Shown here piece after piece: positions 22,501 through 33,100 of a stretch of 64,000 bases of DNA. The translations under genes and the position numbers were made by a program. Origin of the DNA: Rotaria sp. Silwood1. Its lineage: Eukaryota > Rotifera > Eurotatoria > Philodinida > Philodinidae. A model generated the notes under the pieces. That model was not told where the DNA came from, did not search any database, and worked only from the letters and a program-made list of their open reading frames with translations. The stretch spans positions 642,328-706,327 of the forward strand of contig CAJNOP010000020.1 in NCBI GenBank assembly GCA_905250075.1. The letters run 5' to 3'. How positions within the stretch are numbered: the stretch's first letter is position 1; each line of letters begins with the position of its first letter.

Positions 22501-25500
22501 CTTAAAAATTCATCTGAAAGTAAACAATATTTTGTTGATTTTTATATTACTTTTTACTTTCGTTACTAATATTAGGTCTTTTATAGTAGGGAATTCAACT
22601 TTTTTGATTATTTATTATGTTTTTGATAGAAACCTTTCAGTTGCTATTTTCGAATATTATTTCTGTATACTAGTTCATGAATTACTGTCTTATTTGTCAA
22701 TTATTCTATAGTTGCTATTGAATTCTTAAATCATAGATTAGCAAAAAAACATGATTTCCTTTTTGTTTTATTTATTATTTTATTTCGAAAGCCTCTCATG
22801 AGTTTTCATAGAAATTTCTATTGATAAATGAGACTAGAATATTTGTTTATTCCTTATAGTATGTTAACTATAATCGATTAATAAATAATAACTCTATGAG
22901 AAATACTTAAATTAAAAAATGAATGATTTAATATTGTAAATCATACAGTAAAACAGTAGAAAGTTACTAAACATTCAATAGTTTGATAATAAATAGAAAA
23001 GCAATTTAAATAGATGTGTTTAATTCTTTTATTGTAGGTTAAATTAATTGAGAAAACCAATGAATAGAAAAGTAAATAAACTTCTATACGATAACTTTAA
23101 CTATCTTTGAAAGAAATTTTTATTTGTATAAAATATCGATTTATATGCAATTATTTAACAGCTAATAATCGAATGTAATTTGAATTTACTGAATCTTTAA
23201 AATTCCCATGACAATTATTCAAAAAACATTTGCGTCTTTTGTTGTGTTTACAAAATCATGGATTCAATACGAAACTTAATATTCTTGAGACTACACTTAT
23301 TCTTTTTTACTCAAGTGAATCAAATATATGAAAAACAAAACTAGATTTCAAATCCCTCATGCTCAAAACATTTTTGCATATGAAACGTTCTAATTTTAGA
23401 ACGATCGAATATATGTCTAGATATTTGATCACAGTTTAATAAAACGTGCTGATTACGCAGTATCAATCTAGCAATTTGTTTTATGAAGTTAATTTATATC
23501 CAATGTTGTATAAAAGAGATATATGACACTGATAAGCTTAACTGATCATTAAAAATACTAGCTGAGTATTAATAGCAGCTCATATAATATTAAAGTATTT
23601 TAAAAGTACGCAAAAAATATTCTTAAATTATTCAACTTGGTTTTTTTTCTTGCAGTAAAATTCAAGAATGAAAAAAGGATATTGTAAGTAAACAAAATTT
23701 TATATCCGTTATGTATGCAAAATTTTCATATCTGATATGCATATTTTCTAATCAATCACGAGTTTTATTACAAGTATCATCCTTCTTGATATTTATAGCC
23801 AAATTCGAGATGTATGTAGTATTGAATAGCATAAAAAGAAATGATTCTCATTTGTATGCCAACAGTCTTTTATTGAATATAGCGGAAATACTTCTTCATC
23901 AGTTATTATTTTTTTTTTATATAGAGAAATCCGGTTCGCTTGTAAGATAGTATAACGTCGTATTAGGTCGCAAGAATAAAAAAATAGAAAAGAACGAGAA
24001 AGAGAGAATAATTCTTCTGCTTTGCTCCTTTTTTTCTTGTTCTCTTTTTTTTCCTACCATTTCAAGTCATACGTCCAATCTCATTGACATGATAAAGATT
24101 TTTTCGATTTTTTTTTCGCAACGTCATTTACAGTGATAATCTGATCAGCGATATGTGTATAAGAAGATCTACTTTTGAAGAACAAAAAGAAAATGTTCGA
24201 ATACATTATAAAATCGAGCGTTAAATCGATAGAAAGCTGACAAATGACTGACACTTCAAAAAAATCAGTTTTGAACTTTTGTGATCGTCGATGTTCTTGA
24301 CTAAACGGTAACGTTTAATATTTCCTATTAGTATCTTGAGATGAAATCTTTTTTTGCTTCAGGTTTATAATCGCACAAAGTTGTGTAGCTATGAGCATTG
24401 CTTTTAAACTAGAGAAACTAAATATTTAAACTGTAAGGTGCATGTCCCATGCTCTATATATCGATGTTTCTGATAACCATAGGTTTCGTTTAATCTTGTG
24501 TGTGTTTTGTTTTCAATATAACATGAAAAAGGATCAACTTCATGCTCGTTGTTTGCTTCTCTTGTTTCCCTTATGAAATATATGCTTCGTAATGTTAAGG
24601 TGATTATGAATTAGTTTGTAATGATTTTATTATAATCATGTAATACTAAATAATATTGGTAAGTAAAGCTTGAAATTAATTCAAAATTAAAGTCATCATG
24701 ACATAGAACATACTACTTTTCTTTGTCGAAATCCATCAGTTATATGATTCAAATCTTCTTATCTGTTATCATTTTATATTTTTGAAGATTATGTATTAAT
24801 TAATATGCACTGTGATATTTGAACTTAATAGTGCATATCTATATATATCCTTGGAGAGATTTATTATGGTTCTTCTTTAAATTCAAAATGATTAATAATA
24901 AATGAGGCTTTTTGTTGATAAAGATGAATGTGAACTATTGTGTCAGTTTAACTAGTCATCAGAAATAAATATAATTACATAATGTATTGAGTAGATCTGT
25001 ATCGATAAACTTAGTCATAATTGACATGTTTCATTTCTTTGTCATTTGTCTAAATCAATGGATATGATTTATTCAAATACATCCACTTTTTAGTTGAAAT
25101 TATAAATAGAAACAATTCATTATTTATTTATTTTTCTCTTACGTATTATTTCTCAACGGTTTTCAATCAGGAAATCGACGGTTAGATTAATTCAATGAGT
25201 AGTATATCTTATGGTTGTAATGGGTAGGGGAAATTACATTTATTTTTCTCTTTAAACAAGAAAAAAGAAAAAGAATGTGACAAGTACTTGTCGAGTATTG
25301 CTACTAGGAAGAATCAAGAGGAATAAATTTGTTATATCAAATAGTATTTTACATGTTTTTTTCTCTCTTTATGATAGCTATATTTTTGATCATATAGTCA
25401 TTGTCTCGTTTAGTATAGAGGATTGCACTGCTTATATTCCTGATGAGAAGTTTTGCTAGATGTCTCTTCTTTTGAAATGTAGCATATTAAAAAGAAGATT

Positions 25501-26182
25501 GAGAATATCCGTCTTTTGAATGTGCATGTTTAGACGATTAATCCTAGTAGATTGTTATCGGAACTGTTTTTGTTTCTTCTTTTCTATCTTTTTTTTGTCT
25601 TTTGCACACCATCATCTTTGTTATGCGATAAAGAACTATCGTGTAAAATAATCTTTTCATGAAGTAACTTGACCTTATGCATACACTTTTTTTTTCTCTG
25701 AATATGTATATTTAATTATTTGTAGATTAAACCGATTTCCTGAATCTTTTTTCAAATATATCGCTTTCTATGACGTTACACTAGTTTCTTAAGATGAAAG
25801 CAAAACACTGTGTTCGTTATAGAACAAAATTTTTGTTATTTCTATCGTTTCTTGTTCCTTTTTTCTGTATAATAGACTGTCATTTCTGTTTTTTTTAATA
25901 GTAATCTAACTATATATTCGTCTTGTTATATCCATTTTTTCTTTTGATGGCATATTTGAAAATAAAATTAGCAAACTTTTTGACATCAATGCTTTTACGA
26001 AAATTATATTATTCGTTTCACTTATTTCATCAGTTTGATAGATCACTTGACCTTCCGACACTCTTCATTAATTACATACGCTTCATACATTTCATCATTC
26101 GTTGGACCTAGGAAGTTCAAGATGACCTTGCTGTCTTTATATTTTTTCAATGTAAACTGAGCTATTTTTATTAAAATATAAG
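19600..26182. other. Long gene desert
   Basis: About 6.6 kb of very AT-rich sequence. Isolated open frames of 60-79 codons (20537, 22490, 23711, 25277, 25923) have no recognisable domain, and most are rich in codons favoured by the base composition. The one visible compositional anomaly is the GC-richer patch at about 21375-21575. Confidence 0.5.
21375..21575. other. GC-richer patch in AT-rich desert
   Basis: About 200 bp with strings such as GGCGTCCGCCAGG, CTAAGGGGGTGCTCAGGC and CCTGGTTAAGGCCCTGAGC stand out from the surroundings. No open frame or terminal inverted repeats were found. It resembles a transposon fragment, which is inference only. Confidence 0.4.
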
Positions 26183-26190
26183 GATATTAG

Positions 26191-26421
26191 CAGGGGCGGC
26201 GCGAGCGCGGGGGGAGGGGTTGGAGGAGGGTACCCTCTCTGCTTTGAGAATTCTGGCTCAGATTTTCTCCTAATTTAGAGAGATTATTAAACAGTTTTCT
26301 TCGATTTTGGAAAAATATAATCGGACAAATTTTATAAATCTTGAGAAACATTTTAGATTACTTTCTCCGATGTTTGGATACCCCCATCTTCCCCTGTTCT
26401 GACCTCTTCGCGCCGCCTCTG
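26191..26421. mobile_element. hAT-like non-autonomous element with perfect 8-bp TSD
   Basis: The element is 231 bp long. It begins CAGGGGCGGCGCGAGCG and ends CGCGCCGCCTCTG, so the termini form an inverted repeat of about 14 bp. An identical 8-bp target duplication, GATATTAG, lies directly at 26183-26190 and 26422-26429. Terminal CAGGGGCGG and 8-bp duplications are hallmarks of the hAT superfamily. The interior is GC-rich near the ends and has no transposase frame. Confidence 0.93.
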
Positions 26422-26429
26422 GATATTAG

Positions 26430-27636
26430 AAAAAGAAAAAAGACGAAGTATTTAGATTGCAAATAATATTCTAACTTTTAAGAAAAAATTTTCACACCTA
26501 AAAATATATAGTAATGCCAGTAAGTACTTTAATTATTAACTTTAAATGTTTTTCTTGCAACTTATGAAAGTGTTAATTGAAAAAGACAAATTGAAGAAAA
26601 CTTAAAGACACGCAAAAAATTTTGCAATGCTTGCACTTGAAAATACTTTTATAATTCTATAGCGCATAAGGACTGTATGTTTTAAAAATAAGCTCATCAG
26701 AGATTCATCTTAGATTACATAGAGACAAAAGGACGATTTATACTGTGTCGCTCTTAAATAAATGCATTTAAACAAATAGAATCAGAAAATCTTCGTTTAA
26801 TAATAATTTCATAAAAGTGAATCTATATAATCAAATTAACAACTTTTTTCCTATTTAATGAAAAATGTCGGTTCGTACTGTTCTTATTTTCATGAAACAA
26901 AAAAAATACCCATTTAGAAAATATAATGAGCTATCAGCAGTTTTAAATCATTTGGGAATACGAAATGTCCCCTTTCTCATCATATAAATAATGACAATAA
27001 GTTATTATTCTAATAGAGCATATTATATTCATTTTTATTCAGTATGAATAAATATATATATATACTTTTCGATAGAGATCAACAGATTTGTTATTTCTAA
27101 TAATAGACATTATTAAAATTGAGAATATAAGAAAGATTTGTATTGAAAATCTTTTTTTAAACTTTGATTTTCTTAACGACCTATTCGCAACTTTTAACCA
27201 AGATAGTTCAATAACACGGTCGTATTATATTTTCTCCTTATCTTAGTAATTTTCTAAGTTATTTATTGGCATGACTTTTACGTCAACTTTCATATCCGCT
27301 TAAATTAATCGTGAGATACGAAACATCAATGATTATTATTATTATTATCGTACAACTCTACAATTAACTTTTCATTATGACAGCCCTGTCTTTGACCTCA
27401 TAGTCTACATATATATATATATCATAAATTTTTATTTATTTTAAGAATAGCAATGCTTTGATCTATTTTCGCGTGAGGCATAGCTTCAAAGTACACTTTA
27501 TTTTTAGAAAAAGGTTTTTCATGAATAAAATGTTTCTAATATTTAATTCACTACATGTATGTCGTTTGTTTTTTTCATCCTTAAAAGAAAAAGTAATGTA
27601 GAAATAGAGAGTAAAAGTTGAGAACTATTTTTTTAG
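26430..27636. other. Spacer upstream of second GPCR
   Basis: No coding sequence is supported here. A TA-dinucleotide run is at about 27408-27422. A T-rich tract ending TTTTTTTAG at 27636 is a splice acceptor placed seven bases before the next start codon. Confidence 0.5.
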
Positions 27637-27642
27637 ATTAAT

Positions 27643-28752
27643 ATGAATGGTTCTTTGATATATTCACATGAAAACTTTACACGGTGGGTGTCCAGTATAA
27701 TATCTCCAATAATATTACTTGGTTGTGCTATTGGAAATATAATATCATTCATTATTTTATTACGACCACGTCTTCGTCGACAAACAACATCAATTTATTT
27801 AGCAGTTCTATGTATTGCTGAAATAGGAACATGTTATACTGGTCTTTTAAGACAATTTTTACTTGATGCATTTGATCTTGATATTCGAAGAATAAATTCA
27901 TTTACATGTCGTACACATATTTATTTAACATATATATTTCTTCGTTTGGCACCATTATTACTTGTTCTTGTTACATTACAACGTTATCTTTATGTTACTC
28001 ATCGTGCTATATGTACTTTAAAATCAACATGTATACAATTATTTTGTTTATTTTTATTTGTTTTTATAGCTGAGTTACATTTATATATATATTATGAATT
28101 AACATATTCAGATACACGACCAAGAAGTGATCATATACCATTCGAATGTACTGTAGATAAACTTCATCATAAAACTTATTATGAATTTCGTAGTAGAATC
28201 TATCCAAAATTAGCACTTATAACATATACAATAATACCATTAACTGTTATTATTGTTGGAAATATTCTATTAATACGAACAGTACGACAAGCATCAAAAC
28301 GTTCACGTTCAAAAGCAAGAAAAAAACGTTCAGTAACAAGAATGTTATATGCTGTTAGTATACTTTATTCAGTATTAACATCTCCAGCATCTATATTTCT
28401 TGCAATAGCACCAACTAGTTATCAATTAGCACCAGCATTTCGTTTACAATGGACATTATTACGTTTATTATTTTATTTATGTCATTCAGTTAATTTTTTA
28501 TTATTTTGTGCAAGTGGAACATTTTTTCGACAAGAATTTATTTCATTTATACATTCAAATTGTGGTTTTCGAATAAATCGGAGACATAATGCAGATCGTA
28601 CTGGTGATAATGGTGGTATAACAAAATTTGAAGAAGAAACATTACAACACAGTGTTCATCCAAATCCTAGTGAATTTAGTTTTGCTGTAAGTGAAAGACC
28701 AAGTTCAAAATTAAATGGAAATATATCAGCAGACAGTCAATTAGGCTTATGA
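27643..28752 (+). CDS. Class A-like GPCR, single exon
   Basis: A 369-aa seven-helix receptor with an uninterrupted frame. TM1 holds GN (31-32); TM2 ends LCIAE, so Glu60 takes the place of the usual Asp. Cys89 before TM3 and Cys169 (FECTV) in loop 2 can form the conserved disulfide. TM3 ends LQRYLYV (QRY at 113-115 in place of DRY). Loop 3 is basic (RSRSKARKKRSVTR), TM6 has LTSP in place of CWxP, and TM7 reads NFLLFCASGTFFRQEF, a form common in FMRFamide-receptor-like invertebrate GPCRs. The start is fixed by an in-frame TAG nine bases upstream, which is itself the splice acceptor of a 5' UTR intron or leader. The cytoplasmic tail is about 75 residues. An ATTAAA at 28759-28764 could be the poly(A) signal. 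The ligand is unknown. It converges on the anoctamin gene. Confidence 0.88.
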   Translation: MNGSLIYSHENFTRWVSSIISPIILLGCAIGNIISFIILLRPRLRRQTTSIYLAVLCIAEIGTCYTGLLRQFLLDAFDLDIRRINSFTCRTHIYLTYIFLRLAPLLLVLVTLQRYLYVTHRAICTLKSTCIQLFCLFLFVFIAELHLYIYYELTYSDTRPRSDHIPFECTVDKLHHKTYYEFRSRIYPKLALITYTIIPLTVIIVGNILLIRTVRQASKRSRSKARKKRSVTRMLYAVSILYSVLTSPASIFLAIAPTSYQLAPAFRLQWTLLRLLFYLCHSVNFLLFCASGTFFRQEFISFIHSNCGFRINRRHNADRTGDNGGITKFEEETLQHSVHPNPSEFSFAVSERPSSKLNGNISADSQLGL

Positions 28753-28801
28753 TAATCCATTAAACATTAAATATATTTGTTGCTTATGTTAACTTTGTAT
28801 T

Positions 28802-28807
28802 TTTATT
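28802..28807 (-). terminator. Candidate AATAAA poly(A) signal of anoctamin gene
   Basis: AATAAA on the minus strand, 72 bases past the anoctamin stop codon, within the 127-bp gap between two convergent genes. The position is plausible, but the DNA is AT-rich and such hexamers are common by chance. Confidence 0.4.
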
Positions 28808-28879
28808 TTCTATATATTAAATATCACAGATCAATGTACATAAAAAAAACGAGAAAAAAAACAAGTCTAGCAATTTAAT

Positions 28880-30130
28880 TTATCGAATACCTAAATCAAT
28901 AATATCCTCTGATAAAATCGTTTGTAGAGCACGTGTTAAATCTGCTTTCATTTCTTTTAATGATCCTGGTCGTCGATATTCATCTTGTGATGCATTTCTA
29001 GTCGTTGGTTGTTGATGTCGAACTGTTCTTTTAATATCATAAATAAGTTCATAACCACCATTGGAATGTCGATGTTGAGAATTACAATCAACAATACGTT
29101 GCATATCACGTTCAATTAATTCAGGATTTTTTTCATATAAACGTGCTCCTATTAAATGCATTAAACATGAATTTATTTAGGAAAAAACAATCAACTTTAG
29201 GGAATATCATAAGAGTTCAATAGATATTAAAAAGTATAAACTCAAGCCTAATGTGTTCGTTGTTTTCCTCTTCTTGGAGTTTTTTTCTATGAGAAAATGA
29301 AACAATAACAACGTTTCTCTTTACCCCAGTGCATAGTTTGTACCATAAAATTTTTTCTTGCTATTTGTTGTTTAACATTTTTTGATAATAATGGTAATAA
29401 TACTTCACCCAATTTTAAACAGACAAAAACAATATGCTAAAATAAATTTTTATTGATTATTATAGAAATAAACAAACAAATAATTCTAACTTCAAATACA
29501 ATAAGAAAACCAAGACGAGCAACCATAATAACATAATAATCATGATTAGTTTGATATGGTTTAGAATCCCATGGTGGTGTACGATGATCTTTATAACTAA
29601 AAGAAATTTTAAAGAAAATATCAATGATAAGAAACAAGAATTAAACTTAAATAAAATCTTACAAACAATAAATACTAGTTGTATTATTAAATTTATTTAA
29701 TGATGATGATGAAAGACGATTGATTTCATAAGCTGATAATGTAAAATTTACATAATTAACTAATGTTCGATTTGGACTTCGAGAATATTGATAAACAAGC
29801 CGAGGCACAAAATCAGATGTAAATGCAATAAGTAAGCCCTATACATTTAACAAAAAACAAGTTTTTTTTTAAATTGAATTTGTTTTTTTTTCTTTTACAT
29901 TTGTTAGAATTGCTAATTTTGATATAGCAGCTATGATTAAACGCCAAATACCTAAGACAAATAATAAAAAGAAAAAAAAACAAGTTTTTTTTTTTGTATT
30001 TTGTGTTTATTTATTTAAATACCAATATCAGCAACTTTTTTAGCAACTGGTCGACGTACATCACATACAAATTTATTTGCATCAATTCGTATTTCGACAA
30101 TGTTATTAAGAAACGCACAAAGAGGAGCAA
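28880..30130 (-). CDS. Anoctamin exons 20-25: last helices and tail
   Basis: Residues about 754-1027. [19 protein letters not shown] is followed by [39 protein letters not shown] and [17 protein letters not shown] last helix ([17 protein letters not shown]) and a cytosolic tail of about 90 residues with basic and Gln-rich stretches complete the protein. The acceptor of exon 25 is at 29149-29150, so the upstream ATG at 29159-29161 belongs to the intron. Confidence 0.9.
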
Positions 30131-33100
30131 CTAAAATAAAAAAGAATTTAGTAATCATTTAGTGATGTTTTCCAGAAACAATATTTGAAATATGATCATT
30201 ATAATATCCTAATAAAGATATTGAAAGAATATGATATTTTTTTTTCCATAGTTATTATACTAAATAGGATTTAGATTAATATAAACTCATAAAAATATTA
30301 ATAGTCTTTAGAAGTATTATATTATGATAGAATATTAGAATTAGACTTCAAGCTTTATATTTTCAATAGATCGAGATATTTATTCTCTAGATAATGAATC
30401 TTTAATAGTTGACAGATGAGAGAACTCTTCTAACTGATAACTTTCATTCGAGTTCATATTTTGTTGATTGTTAAGGTTCATTGTAAAAATAAAAGTCCAA
30501 AAAGGATATGTGACAATAATAGTTTCTTATTGAGTTAAAATCATTTGACTGAGCTTTTACCCTATTGTAAAATGTTACAAGAAAAACGGAATCAAAGAAT
30601 TTTAGTCAGATAGATTTCATGATTCTTATAATATTTTTAAAGTTTCAGTAGAAATGGTACCTGTATCTTAAGACAACAAAGTTGCAAAAAACGTTGGTTT
30701 CTAGCCGAAAATTTGAACAAATCCATTTTGCTTTAATATAAAACATCTCAAGAAGAAATCATTCGGTTTCTTTGCAACTTACAAGATATTTTATGAATCA
30801 TAAGAAAAAACTTCAGACTAAAAATTCTTACAATAGCCTGATAATTCAATAAAATGATCCTAATTCAAGATGAAATTACTAATGACACATCCTTTTAAGA
30901 CTTTTATTTGCACGATGTACCCTAACAATCAACAAAATATGAGCTTGAACGAAGATTATCAGTTAAAAAAATTTCGTTGTGAGTGAGTGTAACCATTAAA
31001 AGTTAAAGATTGTAATTTAATTTATTGATATGTGTAGTCAGTAATGTCTAAACTTCAACATGAATTTTTTTATCAATTTTTTCAGTATTTAAGAAATAGC
31101 AATAGTCGGAAACGAAGCATTTTTTATCAAATTACTAAATATTTCCTAAACCTTAACTTCATCATATTACCAAACATAGATTTCGATAAAGTCAGAAGTA
31201 TCAAAAAGAAGATTTCAACTTATTGAATAGCATTTGATCAAAATAAAAATGACTAAATAGAGTTTAACTAAAAATAGATCTCATCTTCCTTTCAAAATTG
31301 ATTGCTGAAAAAAATATCTATTTTTAGAATTGTACTGCATAATATAATCTGTTATTTTCTTCTTTGAAATGTTCATTATCACAAGAAAGAGGCATCAAGT
31401 TCAATGACATTTTTTGAGACTCATGAGTAAAATGATATTTAGACTATTATTATTAATTGAAAGATAAAGACAGAAAACTAATTCCTATAATTTGTTTTTT
31501 TCTTTTTATATCTTTTTTTTTTTTACTGCTTACTCTAATAATTCTTCTCTTTGATACCTATATTAAGCAACAGATATTGAAATAATAATTTTTTTTTATT
31601 TTATATTCTCAACATTTTTTGTAAAAGATTTTACTGAAAAATATATATATTCCAATGTGACAATTATAAATGAAGGACAAACTCATTAAACTGATAACAT
31701 CGACTATCTATCTCGAAATTCGATTTTATCTTTCCAATTTGTCACTTTATTGTCAGAAGTCAATTATTGTCAAAATGACACCATTTCATGCATATCATAC
31801 AGTAATCTAATCGATTTAGTTACTATTATTATAGTCATGTGACATGATTACAAAACAAATATTTGGCGTTTTTATATTGTAGATTGAACTTATTCGTTTA
31901 AATATTTAATGAACTCGTGCATATTAAATTGGAGCCTGTTTTTATCTCTCTATAAAATAAGGTATAAATTTATATGAAAAGATTGTTCAGTGATTTCCTT
32001 TCACATCAAGGCTTGATTTCTATTATCTACCGTAAATGAACTGCACGATAAATAGGAACTAAATTATTTTTTTTATAATGATAGGAATTCCATATGAAAT
32101 TCTATATCAATTGATTAGATATCGCCGTGTCCTATGAAACTTTATACGAAAATATTCAGACGAAAAATGTGAAAGAATATAGCATTTTTTCATAATCGTA
32201 AAGAAGGATCTTATATGATTGATTGTAATGCCTGTTATTCTCATTATCGCATCGCTGCTGCTATTATTATCAAAAAAAAATGAGCCGTTCTAGATTTGAC
32301 ATTCATTGATAAATCTGTCAATGTCGTAACAAATGACACTGAAGTATTCATGCGAACAAATAACACTTCCAAATTAGGTCAAATATAATGAGATTATATT
32401 AATTCTTTAAGGACGATGGGACATATTTGTTCCACCTATTTTTCAGTACAGAAAATGTTTGCTCTACATTAAACTGTTACAATCTTTAAGATAAATAGGT
32501 CGCCTATCTGCCATCTCATGCAGATCTTTTCTCTTGTTTTCCTGTCATATAGATCCTTCTCAGATGTTCTTCTTTCTTTCTGTTACTATATACTGACGCA
32601 TGATTTCTCCCTCTCTTCTCTCGATGCATTATCATCAGGTTTTTATCTAATCATTTTAAGCCAAATACAACAAATTGATTGAAAAAAAATTCCGTCCTCA
32701 AAGGGTTAATCGAATAAATAATTAAGTTCACTAATGTTCAGACTTACTAGACAGAAATTTTTTGGAATTATTAATTCATGAGTATGTAATTCATGTTTCA
32801 TATGAAAGAAATTTTAAGGAAACTGCTCTGATCATTTCGAATATTTCCAAAAAAAGTTACAAAGATTTCTTTAACACTAATATGAATAAATGAAATTATA
32901 AGTTTATAAAACCTACTCAAAACTATAACAATTCCTGGTAATTTCTCAGCAATGTCTAAAATTTTATGCCACTTGGTGGTCAAGTTTTTTTAATACTTCT
33001 GAATAGAATAGTACGATATATTTATCATTAATGTATAAAAATTCCAGTAGCATACAAAAAATAACGAATATTGAAGCTTCTCGGTAATTTGCCTAGAATT

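Noticed and set aside
29149..29161. ATG at the start of the last anoctamin exon frame
   Set aside because: The phase-1 donor at 29325 joins to the acceptor at 29149-29150 and gives [10 protein letters not shown], the family pattern; the ATG is intronic.
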